Assembly (NCBI GenBank): GCA_028713555.1
Contig: JAQTOA010000003.1
Coordinates: 186,001 to 250,000, forward strand
Source of the DNA: Sterolibacterium sp.
Lineage (GTDB): Bacteria; Pseudomonadota; Gammaproteobacteria; Burkholderiales; Rhodocyclaceae
DNA length: 64,000 nucleotides
Reading direction: 5' to 3'
Under the pieces are notes generated by a model. It worked only from the letters and a program-made list of their open reading frames with translations. It was not told the DNA's origin and searched no databases. Positions 1-8,977 of this stretch are shown in pieces. Made by a program: the position numbers and the translations under genes. Position 1 is the stretch's first letter, and the number at the start of each line of letters is the position of its first letter.

Positions 1-326
1 CGCCGTAGATTGGCTTCGAAGACGGTATTGAAGACGCGCTCGCTCATCTGCGTATCGAACTTGAGACCAGCCTGTCGCAATATCCCGGTACGCACCCATT
101 CCAGCAATTCCATCAGCACATAGCAACCAATTACCATCAAGGTCAACATAGCCAGGGTCGTATGGCTGCGGCTATTCACCACCCGGTCATACACTTCCAG
201 CATATATACCGTCGGCATTATCACCAGGATGTTGGTGAAAAAGCTAAAAATCATCGTGCGCTGGAAAAACGGCTTCAGCGCCAACAGCGCTTTGTGCAAT
301 TCTGAATTTTGGTTGGCTGGATTCAT
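1..326 (-). CDS. Type I secretion ABC transporter permease/ATPase, N-terminal part (cut by window edge)
   Basis: The reading frame opens with ATG at 326 and runs off the left edge after 108 residues. It has a soluble start, a first membrane segment around residues 23-44 and a second around 62-80. The stretch between them contains the VYMLEVYDRVV pattern typical of PrtD/LapB-type permease-ATPases, which export RTX or adhesin substrates from the cytoplasm across both membranes with a membrane-fusion protein and TolC. The ATPase half lies outside the window, so Walker motifs cannot be checked. It starts 30 bp after the TnpB-like gene and is probably cotranscribed with it. No clear Shine-Dalgarno sequence precedes the ATG. 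Confidence 0.75.
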   Translation of the reverse strand, partial: MNPANQNSELHKALLALKPFFQRTMIFSFFTNILVIMPTVYMLEVYDRVVNSRSHTTLAMLTLMVIGCYVLMELLEWVRTGILRQAGLKFDTQMSERVFNTVFEANLR

Positions 327-356
327 GCGCACACTCGCAATATGGTTGGCAAACAG

Positions 357-1001
357 TTAGGCAATTTTCAGTTCCTCTTGAGGAGCCTGGAGAGAATTAT
401 TTTCCGACAGCACAATCAAATATTCCGGCAGTTCCGCAGCGGATTCAGCGGCAATACTTTGCACTTCCGTCAGATCGTCCTGGGCAGAAAACCAGAAAAC
501 CAGTTGATATCCCTGAGCCGTATTCGACAACACGATCTCGCGCAGTTTTTCCTGGTGAAAACGCACCAAGTCCTCCGGCTTCAAATCCAGCTGAAAGCGC
601 ATCCGGCCATCCAGGGTGTACATTGACAATTGCCCATCCTTTAGGCTCAAGGTATGGCGATCGAAGTACACTGGGGAATTGGCCATGAATTTCAGCAAGG
701 GCAGCGCCTGTGCGGGATGCTTGGTCACGTTCCAAGGACTGTTGGGATGTTGCAACACCAGCCGGCAAGTCCGCGATACCGAATAGATGGCATTACAAAC
801 CATTTGCGAGCCAATCTTTGGAAAACGCTCCCGCAGCGCACGATAGGCCAAGTGATGCAACGTCACCCGATTCCAGCAGCGGGTCTGCTGAACCACCGGT
901 GCCAGCGCATTACATACTTCGGCAAAAGCCGTTTGCAAGTCGCTCAAACGTGCCGTCTGCTCAGTGGAGGTGTTGAGAGGAACGCGAAGACAAAAGTTCA
1001 T
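357..1001 (-). CDS. Stand-alone TnpB (IS200/IS605 OrfB) N-terminal half without RuvC domain
   Basis: The 214-residue product resembles the N-terminal WED/REC half of TnpB proteins of the IS891/IS1341 group. Visible family marks are CN at 30-31, N44 followed by LHHLAY at 48-53, SQMVCNAI from 65, and YFDRHTLSLKDG at 112-123 followed by TLDGR at 129-133. In full TnpB this last segment comes just before the first RuvC catalytic block. Here the chain instead continues into about 45 unrelated acidic residues and stops, so all nuclease residues and the zinc finger are absent. No remnant of a RuvC domain lies downstream, because a secretion gene begins 30 bp later. The ATG lies inside a perfect inverted repeat and lacks a normal ribosome-binding site. 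A decayed transposon gene is possible, but the frame is open and intact, which favours a domesticated protein. Its function is unknown. Confidence 0.7.
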   Translation of the reverse strand: MNFCLRVPLNTSTEQTARLSDLQTAFAEVCNALAPVVQQTRCWNRVTLHHLAYRALRERFPKIGSQMVCNAIYSVSRTCRLVLQHPNSPWNVTKHPAQALPLLKFMANSPVYFDRHTLSLKDGQLSMYTLDGRMRFQLDLKPEDLVRFHQEKLREIVLSNTAQGYQLVFWFSAQDDLTEVQSIAAESAAELPEYLIVLSENNSLQAPQEELKIA

Positions 1002-1034
1002 ATAGGAAATACTAACACAGATTTCCTATATGAA
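997..1034. repeat. Perfect 14-bp inverted repeat over the start codon of the TnpB-like gene
   Basis: TTCATATAGGAAAT (997-1010) is followed by a 10-bp spacer and its exact reverse complement ATTTCCTATATGAA (1021-1034). The start codon of the TnpB-like gene is at 1001-999, inside the left arm. As DNA it has the shape of an operator. As RNA it would form a 14-bp hairpin that buries the start codon and a GGA-containing segment. Confidence 0.85.
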
Positions 1035-1828
1035 GCAACAGGGGAAATTTCACGGGGGGAATTTTAGGGGGCACATATTTGTGCCACCAGTAAATACCGT
1101 CCCGCTGTCCACACCTGCAGGGAACAGTTCTGACTACATAATGCTATGTTATTTTAATATCAACCAGTTACACTAAACTTTGTAACTGCCGGTAGCTACC
1201 GCCCACGCGCCACTCAACTATACGCGGTAACTTTCCAACCAGATGTGACCTCGTCCTGTGGCGAATTCGTTTTGCCCGACAGCAAGTTCTGGCCGATGCG
1301 TTCCGCCCCACCGACTTCCCGCCTATAGCATGCTGCGATGCCAAGTTTCATTACTCAGGTGTATAGGCCGGGAATATCCGAAACGAATGTGCGAGAACAT
1401 AGGTGACACTGTGGTGCTGTTGACGCGGTTTGTGGAAATTGACTTCCATGACATATTGATGATGGAAGTAAGCGCGGCAGAGGCTGTCGCTCTGCAGCGA
1501 CGGCACGGAACGCGATGGGCAGCTTCAATAGGGCGTTGTAGGTTCGTAACTGTCGCCCCTTGAATTGTTCGGGTCGCCGCAGCCGTGTTGGTTTATCATA
1601 GCAGCCGTGCGCCTCCGTGGCGCAGTTCAAGCTTGTGGCTTGCGTCATGAGACGCTCGGCAATTTTCATGGCAACCATAAAGCAATTTTGAAACCGGATC
1701 ATCGAGCGTTTTCTTTCGCTCCAGTTCTCACACCCTATTCCCCAATAAATATTTTCACAACTCATGTCCATGCATGCCAACGAATTATTCAGGGGTCTCT
1801 CGTTTCAGTTAGCCCGTAGGAACTTCCT
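1035..1828. other. Intergenic region without a convincing gene
   Basis: This stretch of about 790 bp lies between the TnpB-like gene and the glycosyltransferase gene. Open frames of 84-141 codons exist on both strands (for example 1355-1780 minus), but none shows a recognisable domain, a good ribosome-binding site or a convincing protein-like composition. It contains small palindromes near 1165-1201. It could hold decayed mobile DNA or the regulatory region of the divergent genes. Confidence 0.5.
1165..1201. repeat. Two adjacent small palindromes
   Basis: CAGTTAC (1165-1171) and GTAACTG (1182-1188) form 7-bp arms around a 10-bp spacer. Directly behind lies the perfect 12-bp palindrome CGGTAGCTACCG (1190-1201). 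They could be protein-binding sites; no promoter could be tied to them. Confidence 0.45.
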
Positions 1829-2959
1829 TTGAAAGTCTTGCATTTTGGCAGATATTATTCTCAGCATTTTGGTGGGACGGAAAGCCATGTGAGGTCCTTA
1901 CTTGACTGTCTGCAGCATCACATACTGGTAACCAACGTAGTAGCCAATGAGACCTGCAGAACTGAAGTTGTCCGCAGGGGCGAGTACGACATCCACAAAA
2001 TCGCCTCTATCGGAACCGTGGCGGGAACCTCATTGTGCCCGACCATGCCATATCATGTCCGGAAGCTGTGCCAACAAGAACATTACGATATTCTGCATCT
2101 TCACTTTCCCGACCCCATGTCGCATCTGGCATATTCTTTCTTGCCGGGGAAAACCAAGCTGGTGATTTCCTGGCATAGCGACATCATCCGGCAAAAAAAA
2201 CAGCTGGCCATCTACCGGCCATTCTTAAATCATATCGTCGCTAAAGCCGACGCCATCATAGCGGCCACCCCGAGACATTTTTCATCCTCGACACAGATGT
2301 ATGCTTGTCAGGATCCCCTGCGCAAGCATGTCGTACCCTATGGAGTCGATCTCCATCGCTTCGCAAAAAGCGAGCAGACTCTGAAGGGCGCAGAACGCCT
2401 GAAAGAGAAATATCGGGGAAGGAAAATCATTTTTGCCATTGGCCGGCATGTGTATTACAAGGGCTATGAATACTTGATTCGCGCCATGCAAAAAGTAGCC
2501 GATGACGCCATCCTCATCCTCGGCGGCGTCGGACCGAAAACACCAGAATTGAAACTGCTGGCGGCTGACTTGGGCTTGGCGGAAAAAGTGGCTTTCCCGG
2601 GACGAATACCTGACGACGAACTGCCGCATTATTATCACGGCTGTGAGCTCTTTTGCATGCCTTCCATCGAACCAAGCGAAGCATTCGGCTTGGTTCAACT
2701 CGAAGCGATGGCCTGCGGAAAACCGATCGTCTGTTGCGAATTGAATAATGGCGTGACCTATGTCAACCGGTCCGCAAAGACCGGTCTGGTGGTGCCGCCG
2801 CGCAACGCCGAAGCACTTGCTCAAGCCATCAACGAGTTGCTGGCAAATGAGCAGCAGTGCAATGCCTATGGCCAAGAAGCCTATGAAAGAGTATGTCGGG
2901 AATTTACGCTAAAGCGGATGACCGAGGGAACCTTGGCAGTGTATAACAAAATTTTTTGA
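1829..2959 (+). CDS. GT4-family glycosyltransferase
   Basis: A 376-residue GT-B fold glycosyltransferase of family GT4, which transfers a sugar from a nucleotide donor, usually in polysaccharide or lipid-linked glycan synthesis at the cytoplasmic face of the membrane. The N-terminal domain has the glycine-rich FGGTESHVRSLL (14-25). The C-terminal donor-binding domain has GRHVYYKG (205-212) and EPSEAFGLVQLEAMACGKP (281-299), with the E-x7-E pair. The start is TTG at 1829 with AGGA about 8 bp upstream; no ATG gives a complete N-terminal domain. The gene stands alone between a gene-poor region and the convergent nrdJ gene, so substrate and pathway cannot be named. Confidence 0.85.
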   Translation: MKVLHFGRYYSQHFGGTESHVRSLLDCLQHHILVTNVVANETCRTEVVRRGEYDIHKIASIGTVAGTSLCPTMPYHVRKLCQQEHYDILHLHFPDPMSHLAYSFLPGKTKLVISWHSDIIRQKKQLAIYRPFLNHIVAKADAIIAATPRHFSSSTQMYACQDPLRKHVVPYGVDLHRFAKSEQTLKGAERLKEKYRGRKIIFAIGRHVYYKGYEYLIRAMQKVADDAILILGGVGPKTPELKLLAADLGLAEKVAFPGRIPDDELPHYYHGCELFCMPSIEPSEAFGLVQLEAMACGKPIVCCELNNGVTYVNRSAKTGLVVPPRNAEALAQAINELLANEQQCNAYGQEAYERVCREFTLKRMTEGTLAVYNKIF

Positions 2960-3007
2960 ATCTCCGATTCTGTGCGAGTCTGGACAAACTATGTCCATTC
3001 CCACATC

Positions 3008-5929
3008 TCAGCCACAACTTCCCACCGCACCGCAAGCACTGCAGAAATCGCAGCCATCCTTGCGGATCACCGTGAAATTGCCGCATTCCGCGCATAAGGC
3101 ACCCTGCATGATCTTGGTGCCGCCCTTGGCGCGCGGAGTTTCGAGGATGCCCATCTCGCGGGTCGGGTAACCATTCTCGTCGAGGATGCCGAGCATCGCG
3201 TAACGGTGAATGATCAGCCGTGCGATGTAGGCCACCGTAGACGGCCAGTTCTGCTGACGGCGCGTGCCGGGAACAAAGGCCATGAAATCGCCGAGCGGCT
3301 CGGGATAGTTAAGCAGCTTGCGCAACTTCATGCCGATCCAAGCCGGGTCCATGACGCGCATGTCGAGCGACAGCAGTTTGGTCAAGCCATCCAGAGCACG
3401 CGGGTAATTACCCGACAGCCACACCGAATAGGGCCGTGTAACGCCATCGGGCAAGGTGATTTCCTTGAGGCCGAGAACGAACTCCTCGCCTGAAGCCGGG
3501 TTGCTGATGTCGACCGTCCATGACAAGGTGCCATCGGTGCCGGTTTTCGGCTCATCTCGACTGAACATGGTATCAATCACCGGCGTCGGATCGTTGCCTT
3601 CGAAGGCGCCGATCCGCTCGCAGCGGTAGCGAATCACCTGGGCCACGGCGGAGACGACACCGGGCATCAGCTTCTGCTCGCCATGGGGCGGAAAATGCAT
3701 GTTGAATGGCTCATCGCCAATGGTTTTCGCCAGCACATCCAGCTTCAGTTTCAGCCAGCCACGATCATTGGCACGCATATCCATCGAGAGCGTCTTGGCA
3801 ACCGCGCCGAGACCGCGCGGTTGCTCGGAACCGTTGACCCACACCTCGAAGGGCACTTGCTTGCCGTTGGCGATGTGGCCAACGAACAGCGCAAATTCGC
3901 CGTGCGGAGTTTCGATCATATAGGTCCAGGCGGCATTGCCATCGGTCAGGCGCGGCCGCCCCGGCCAACGCAGCGAGGCCAGTACCGGCGCGGGCAGCGA
4001 GCCGATCGACAGACGGCGGTTGGCGCCGCTGATGACCACATCCTGAGGCTGCTTTTTCTCCGTAGCCTTGCCGTCGGCGACGGACAGCACGCTTCCGAGT
4101 ACGGCGTTTGGTCGGTAAGTGGCCAGTCCTTTCAGACCAGCTTTCCAGGCAGCCATGTAAAGATTCTCAAACTCGGCGTAGGGATAGTCTTCCGGCACGT
4201 TCACCGTCTTCGAAATCGAGGTGTCGATATACGGCGCCACCGCAGCAACCATGTCCTTGTGGGCCTCGGCCGAAATCTCCAGGGCAGTGACGAAGTAGCT
4301 CGGAAGTTTGCTCACATCGCCGCCGACATGCTTGTAATAGCGCCAAGCGTAATCTTCTACCGCGTACTCCTTGAAAGTGCCATCCATCATGCGTTTTTTG
4401 CGCGTGTACACCCAGGAGAAGGGCGGTTCAATACCGTTGCTGGCATTGTCGGCGAAAGCCAGAGAGATTGTGCCGGTCGGTGCGATCGACAGGAGATGCG
4501 AGTTGCGGACGCCATGTTTGCGGATCTGTTCCTTGATCTCGACCGGCAGGCGCGAAGCAAAGTTGCCGCCGGACAAGTACATGTCGGCGTTGAACAGCGG
4601 GAAAGCACCGCGCTCCTTGGCCAGTTCGACGGAGGCGAGATAAGCGCGGTCGCGCATGAATTCGGATATTTTTGTCGCCGTAGCACGCGCTTCGGCGGAA
4701 TCATAACGTTGCCGCAGCATGATCAGGGCATCGCCAAGGCCGGTGAAGCCGAGGCCGATACGGCGCTTGGCGCGCGCTTCGGCGAGTTGCTGCTCAAGTG
4801 GCCAGTGGGTAGTATCGAGCACGTTGTCGAGCATACGCACCGAGGTGTCGATGACCTTGCCAAAAGCGGCGTAATTGAAGGTGGCTTGATCGGAGAACGG
4901 CGCCTCGATGAACAGGGTCAAATTGACCGAACCCAGGCAGCAGCAGCCGTAGGGCGGCAACGGCTGCTCCGCGCAAGGGTTGGTGGCTTCGATGGTCTCG
5001 CAGTAATACAGATTGTTGTCGCGATTCATGCGATCCAGGAACAAGATTCCTGGTTCGGCATGATCGTAGGTCGAGCGCATAATCTGCTCCCACAACTCAC
5101 GTGCCCTGAGCTTGCGATACACCCACTCTCCGGGGTGACTCCCTTCTGGGCGCTGGCCATTCCCGGCACCTTCTTCACGCTGATAAGCGCCGGCCGCCTT
5201 GAAATCATCCGAGGGTTGGGCCTTGTGCGATAGTTCTACCTCGCCATCATTCTCCACGGCGCGCATGAACTCGTCCGTGACACCGATCGAGATATTGAAG
5301 TTGGTCAGATCACCCTTGTCCTTGGCATGGATGAACTCCTCGATATCCGGATGGTCGCAGCGCAACACGCCCATCTGCGCGCCGCGACGACTGCCCGCCG
5401 ACTCCACCGTCTCGCAGGAGCGGTCAAATACGCGCATATAGGATACCGGGCCGGAAGCGCGCGATTGGGTGCCTTTGACGTGGGCGCCGATTGGTCGGAT
5501 CGAGGAGAAATCGTAACCCACACCGCCGCCGCGCCGCATGGTTTCAGCAGCCTGCTGCAAGGCGGTGTAGATGCCCGGACGACCGTCAACGACCTCGGAA
5601 ATCGAATCGCCCACTGGCTGCACGAAACAGTTGATCAGCGTGGCGCAGAGATCGGTGCCAGCGGCGGAGTTGATGCGGCCGGCCGGCACAAAACCGTTTT
5701 CCTGCGCTTCAAGAAAATACTCCTCCCAGTAGGATCGCTTGTCCTCGGCCTCGACCGAGGACAAGGCGCGGGCAACTCTGAGCCGCACCTCATGGACATC
5801 CGTTTCGTTGCCTTTGGCATATTTCTCAATCAACACCAAGCCGGTTATCTCTTGGGGAGCCGGCTGACCAATCGATCTAATTGATTGAATTGAAACAGTT
5901 TCGCCGGGTTGCTGGGTTTTTGTAGTCAT
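3008..5929 (-). CDS. nrdJ: Adenosylcobalamin-dependent ribonucleotide reductase (class II)
   Basis: The product (973 residues from the chosen ATG; an in-frame ATG at 5971 would add 14) reduces ribonucleotides to deoxyribonucleotides using B12. Visible marks are [11 protein letters not shown] near residue 100 with the first redox cysteine, the NPCAE active-site loop near 325 that carries the radical cysteine and glutamate, and the PTGTISL motif. Two TSCPD-type segments follow in the second half. A cysteine-rich tail with CAECG and CSACG should pass electrons from thioredoxin. The 5929 start was chosen because the extra 14 residues are not conserved-looking; neither start has a strong ribosome-binding site. 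No B12 riboswitch is visible in the short upstream gap. As an oxygen-independent enzyme it suits a facultative anaerobe. Confidence 0.9.
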   Translation of the reverse strand: MTTKTQQPGETVSIQSIRSIGQPAPQEITGLVLIEKYAKGNETDVHEVRLRVARALSSVEAEDKRSYWEEYFLEAQENGFVPAGRINSAAGTDLCATLINCFVQPVGDSISEVVDGRPGIYTALQQAAETMRRGGGVGYDFSSIRPIGAHVKGTQSRASGPVSYMRVFDRSCETVESAGSRRGAQMGVLRCDHPDIEEFIHAKDKGDLTNFNISIGVTDEFMRAVENDGEVELSHKAQPSDDFKAAGAYQREEGAGNGQRPEGSHPGEWVYRKLRARELWEQIMRSTYDHAEPGILFLDRMNRDNNLYYCETIEATNPCAEQPLPPYGCCCLGSVNLTLFIEAPFSDQATFNYAAFGKVIDTSVRMLDNVLDTTHWPLEQQLAEARAKRRIGLGFTGLGDALIMLRQRYDSAEARATATKISEFMRDRAYLASVELAKERGAFPLFNADMYLSGGNFASRLPVEIKEQIRKHGVRNSHLLSIAPTGTISLAFADNASNGIEPPFSWVYTRKKRMMDGTFKEYAVEDYAWRYYKHVGGDVSKLPSYFVTALEISAEAHKDMVAAVAPYIDTSISKTVNVPEDYPYAEFENLYMAAWKAGLKGLATYRPNAVLGSVLSVADGKATEKKQPQDVVISGANRRLSIGSLPAPVLASLRWPGRPRLTDGNAAWTYMIETPHGEFALFVGHIANGKQVPFEVWVNGSEQPRGLGAVAKTLSMDMRANDRGWLKLKLDVLAKTIGDEPFNMHFPPHGEQKLMPGVVSAVAQVIRYRCERIGAFEGNDPTPVIDTMFSRDEPKTGTDGTLSWTVDISNPASGEEFVLGLKEITLPDGVTRPYSVWLSGNYPRALDGLTKLLSLDMRVMDPAWIGMKLRKLLNYPEPLGDFMAFVPGTRRQQNWPSTVAYIARLIIHRYAMLGILDENGYPTREMGILETPRAKGGTKIMQGALCAECGNFTVIRKDGCDFCSACGAVGSCG

Positions 5930-5978
5930 GGTTTTGTCCGGAGAAGGAATGCAAGCAGAGGTCGAAAGCATACCCTCG

Positions 5979-5996
5979 CTTTTCTCCGAAGAAAAG
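5979..5996. repeat. Small hairpin upstream of nrdJ
   Basis: CTTTTCT (5979-5985) and AGAAAAG (5990-5996) are perfect 7-bp arms around a 4-base loop, just upstream of the longer possible nrdJ start. It could be part of the leader RNA. No role can be assigned. Confidence 0.4.
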
Positions 5997-6041
5997 CGTA
6001 AATTTAATATTCTTTTATAATCAAAAAGATGTAAATTTCCC

Positions 6042-6069
6042 TAGTGGCGCGGCACGCCGCAGGCCACTA
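6042..6069 (-). terminator. Strong hairpin downstream of ackA, possible terminator
   Basis: TAGTGGC (6042-6048) pairs with GCCACTA (6063-6069), and inside it GCGGC (6049-6053) pairs with GCCGC (6056-6060). The result is a 12-bp GC-rich stem with a two-base bulge and a tiny loop, about 40 bp past the ackA stop codon. On the minus strand a short T-run follows only after some 15 bases, so termination would be imperfect; it could also be a repetitive palindrome. Confidence 0.45.
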
Positions 6070-6111
6070 TATGTAGTAGGTCGAAACAGTGGAAAAACCA
6101 AGAAATTCAGG

Positions 6112-7326
6112 CTATTGCATCAAGGCGGCGGTATGGCGAGCGATGATCCATTCTTCGTTGGTCGGCAGGATCAGCACGCTGACCTTGCCGGCTGCCCTGG
6201 ATATGCAAATTGAATTACTGGAATTGGCTGCCGGATCTATCTCGATGCCCAACCAGCGCGACGCGGCACACACCGCCTGGCGCACCGGCGCGGCATGCTC
6301 GCCGATGCCACCGGTGAATACCAAAGCATCGAGTCCGCCCAGAGCCGCAGCCAGAGAACCAAGTTCGCGAGTGATACGGTAGCAGAACATTTCGACCGCT
6401 TCCCGTGCTTCGGCGCGGTCCGAAGCCAGCAGTATACGCATGTCCTGGGAAATGCCGGATACCCCGAGCAATCCCGATTCCTTATACAACAGCTGAGTCA
6501 ACGCCCTGGCGTCCATGCCCTGATATTCCATCAGGTACAGCAACACGCCGGGATCGAGACTGCCGGTACGGCTCCCCATCATCAAACCCTCGACGGCAGT
6601 GAAACCCATGGTCGTGGCGATGCTCCTGCGGTTTAGCAGAGCGCACATGCTGGCGCCGTTGCCAAGATGCGCAACGATGACCCGGCCTTTTACCCGACCT
6701 TCATCCAGATGTTCGGGGAGCACTTCAGCGATGTATTCGTAGGAAAGCCCATGGAAACCATAGCGGCGCACTCCCTGCGCAGTGATGGCGCGCGGCAAAG
6801 CGAACAACTGCGCCACATGAGGCTGGCTGCGGTGAAAAGCCGTATCGAAGCAGGCCACTTGGGGCAATTCCGGCAGCAACTCGGCAACGACACGAATGGC
6901 ATCGAGATTATGCGGCTGGTGCAGCGGCGCCAGCGGGATCAGGCGCGCCAGATCGGCGCGAATCGCCGCGTCGAGGAGTATCGGCTGGGCATATTTCTCC
7001 GCACCATGTACCACCCGGTGGCCGACCGCACGCAGCGTAATTCCCTCCTCATGCTCGCCCAGCCAGCCGAGCAGAAAATCCAGGGCATGCCGATGCTGCC
7101 CGTCACCACCCTTCGGCGCATTGGCAAGCAACTGGTCGGCAAGCAGCCGTCCGGCGCCGTCACGCGCTTTCAATCGGGCACTGCTGGCGCCAGCGGCGCC
7201 GATCCCGTCGATCTGGCCGGAAAGCGCCGGCTGACGGGGAATTTCGACAGTCCCCGGGGAATGCATAAACAGCGCGAACTTGATCGAGGATGAGCCCGCG
7301 TTGAGGACCAGGATCGCATCAGCCAT
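6112..7326 (-). CDS. ackA: Acetate kinase
   Basis: The 404-residue protein interconverts acetyl phosphate plus ADP with acetate plus ATP in the cytoplasm. It shows the ASKHA-fold marks of the family: NAGSSSIKF near residue 8, GHRVVHG, CFDTAFHRS, the HLGNGASM motif and FTGGIGEH near the end. Length matches the family. The frame is open for 165 further codons upstream, but that part overlaps the preceding gene in a wrong frame; ATG at 7326 gives the standard N-terminus MADAILVLNAG. It follows the MaoC-phosphotransacetylase gene by 10 bp, so both enzymes of the acyl-CoA to acyl-phosphate to acid plus ATP route are made together. Confidence 0.95.
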   Translation of the reverse strand: MADAILVLNAGSSSIKFALFMHSPGTVEIPRQPALSGQIDGIGAAGASSARLKARDGAGRLLADQLLANAPKGGDGQHRHALDFLLGWLGEHEEGITLRAVGHRVVHGAEKYAQPILLDAAIRADLARLIPLAPLHQPHNLDAIRVVAELLPELPQVACFDTAFHRSQPHVAQLFALPRAITAQGVRRYGFHGLSYEYIAEVLPEHLDEGRVKGRVIVAHLGNGASMCALLNRRSIATTMGFTAVEGLMMGSRTGSLDPGVLLYLMEYQGMDARALTQLLYKESGLLGVSGISQDMRILLASDRAEAREAVEMFCYRITRELGSLAAALGGLDALVFTGGIGEHAAPVRQAVCAASRWLGIEIDPAANSSNSICISRAAGKVSVLILPTNEEWIIARHTAALMQ

Positions 7327-7336
7327 GGTTAGGCGC

Positions 7337-8746
7337 TCAAACTTGCCTGCGTTTTGCGTGTGCCATGACGACGGCGATCGCGCACGATGCAGTGCGCGTC
7401 TCGGCCGTATCGGCGCGGCTGGTGAGCACGATCGGTACCCGGGTGCCAAGGACGATGCCAGCGGAAAGCGCATCGGCGAGATATTCGAGCTGCTTGGCCA
7501 GCATGTTCCCAGACTCGATGTCGGGCACCACCAGGATGTCGGCCTGTCCGGCCACCGCTGAGCGTATGCCTTTGGTTTTGGCGGCGATGATCGAGACGGC
7601 GTTGTCGAAAGCCAGCGGGCCGTCGAGAATGCCGCCCGTGATCTGGCCGCGTTCGGCCATTTTGCAAAGCGCGGCGGCATCGAGCGTGGCGCGCATTTTC
7701 GGATTGACGGTTTCGACCGCGGCCAGAATGGCCACTTTGGGCTCGACGATGGCGAGCATTTGGGCCAAATCGATAGCGTTCTGAACGATGTCCACCTTGT
7801 CTTCCAGGCTGGGTAAAACATTCACCGCTGCATCGGTAATCATCAGCGGTCGCGGATAGGTCGGCACATCCATCAGGAAAACGTGGCTGATGCGGCGTGC
7901 GGTGCGCAGTCCGGTCGCTTTGTCGATCACTTCAGTCATCAGTTCGTCGGTATGCAACGAGCCTTTCATCAGCGCCTCGACCTGGCCCTCCCGCGCCAGG
8001 GAAACGGCAATTTCAGCTGCAGCATGGCTGTGCTGGGCGTTGATGAGGCGACAGTCGTGCAGGGAAACACCAAGCTGCTCGGCAAGCGAGCGAATCTTGT
8101 CCTCGGGACCGACCAATGTAGGAACGATCAGGCCAGCATCGCGCGCCATCAGAGCCCCCTTCAACGATTCCGGGTCGCAGGGATGAGCCACCGACATCGG
8201 TATCGCAGCCAGGCCTTTGGTAAAGCCCAGCAGATGATCATAGCGCGCTTGTCTGTCGCTGATGGTGAATTCCGGCATGGCAATGCGCGCACGCTTGATT
8301 TTTTCGCTCGGCGCCAACACTTCGGCCGTGCCGCCGATCACTTTCAACCCGTCCTGATTGACGCACAGGCAATCGAAGATGATATGGCGGTTATGGTCGA
8401 ACTTTTTCTGGCAGGTGATCGTTACGGTGATTGTGTCACCCAGCGTCACGGGCCGCGAAAAGTGCAGGGTCTGATCGACGTACACCGTACCAGGACCGGG
8501 AAATTGAGTACCCAGCACCGTTGAAATCAGCGCAGCACCCCACATGCCGTGAGCGATCACTTCACGGTACATGGATGAGCGCGCGTATTCCGGATCGACA
8601 TGCGCAGGATTCACATCGCCTGACATGATGGCGTATAGCTGGATGTCCTCAGGCCGCAAGGTGCGCGTCAGAACAGCGACATCACCCACCTTGATCTCGT
8701 CGTAGGTACGGTTCTCGATGAAGCTGAGTATTTTGGCTTGGCTCAT
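7337..8746 (-). CDS. Bifunctional MaoC-like enoyl-CoA hydratase / phosphate acetyltransferase
   Basis: The 469-residue protein fuses two enzymes. Residues about 10-150 form a MaoC-type hot-dog domain with SGDVNPAHVDPEYA, the hydratase-2 motif holding the catalytic Asp and His. Residues about 165-465 form a phosphate acetyl/butyryltransferase domain, with GSLHTDELM and VPDIESGNMLAKQL typical of that family. This arrangement is known in proteobacteria and should make acyl phosphate from acyl-CoA, perhaps after hydration of an enoyl-CoA. ATG at 8746 was chosen over an upstream TTG because GAGGAG lies at the right distance. It forms a two-gene unit with ackA, pointing to acetate or short-chain acyl overflow or salvage. 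Confidence 0.9.
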   Translation of the reverse strand: MSQAKILSFIENRTYDEIKVGDVAVLTRTLRPEDIQLYAIMSGDVNPAHVDPEYARSSMYREVIAHGMWGAALISTVLGTQFPGPGTVYVDQTLHFSRPVTLGDTITVTITCQKKFDHNRHIIFDCLCVNQDGLKVIGGTAEVLAPSEKIKRARIAMPEFTISDRQARYDHLLGFTKGLAAIPMSVAHPCDPESLKGALMARDAGLIVPTLVGPEDKIRSLAEQLGVSLHDCRLINAQHSHAAAEIAVSLAREGQVEALMKGSLHTDELMTEVIDKATGLRTARRISHVFLMDVPTYPRPLMITDAAVNVLPSLEDKVDIVQNAIDLAQMLAIVEPKVAILAAVETVNPKMRATLDAAALCKMAERGQITGGILDGPLAFDNAVSIIAAKTKGIRSAVAGQADILVVPDIESGNMLAKQLEYLADALSAGIVLGTRVPIVLTSRADTAETRTASCAIAVVMAHAKRRQV

Positions 8747-8830
8747 GGCGTAGCTCCTCAATCATCCTGCTTCATTGTCACGCGGAAAATGCTGCGTAGC
8801 AATAATAATCTGCGGCAGGTTTGACAAGGA

Positions 8831-8877
8831 TCATGAGTAGGTGCCTATCTCATGAGAGCAAGCGTATGCGCTTGCTC
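8831..8877. repeat. Two tandem hairpin-forming palindromes
   Basis: TCATGAG (8831-8837) and CTCATGA (8849-8855) enclose TAGG and CCTA, making a near-perfect 25-base palindrome with one bulged base. Directly adjoining, GAGCAAGCG (8856-8864) and CGCTTGCTC (8869-8877) form a second 9-bp stem with a TATG loop. They sit between two divergent genes, just upstream of a candidate -10 box at 8891. Confidence 0.7.
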
Positions 8878-8887
8878 CCTCGGCCTC

Positions 8888-8896
8888 TGTTATAGT
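8888..8896 (+). promoter_or_regulatory. Candidate extended -10 promoter of the small unknown gene
   Basis: TGTTATAGT combines an extended -10 TG with TATAGT (8891-8896), about 80 bp upstream of the ATG at 8978. No -35 box at normal spacing is convincing; TTGCTC at 8872 is too close. The tandem palindromes end 10 bp upstream, where an activator or repressor would bind. Confidence 0.4.
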
Positions 8897-8977
8897 GATG
8901 TCCTTGATTTACGCACAGACCGCTGTCATGTGCAGCACCCCACCAAGTTAACAGCCAAGTTTAAGGAGCCACCGATC

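Noticed and set aside
1355..1780. 141-codon minus-strand frame in the gene-poor stretch
   Set aside because: No known domain, no ribosome-binding site and an unusual Cys/Arg/Leu-rich composition; kept only as part of the intergenic description.
3683..5233. 516-codon open frame on the plus strand
   Set aside because: It lies entirely antisense to nrdJ, whose conserved motifs are clear on the other strand; the product has no recognisable domain and is a by-product of GC-rich codon use.
5930..6111. Cobalamin riboswitch upstream of nrdJ
   Set aside because: The gap to ackA is too short for a typical B12 element, and no recognisable B12 box is present; the hairpin at 6042-6069 looks like a terminator or repeat.
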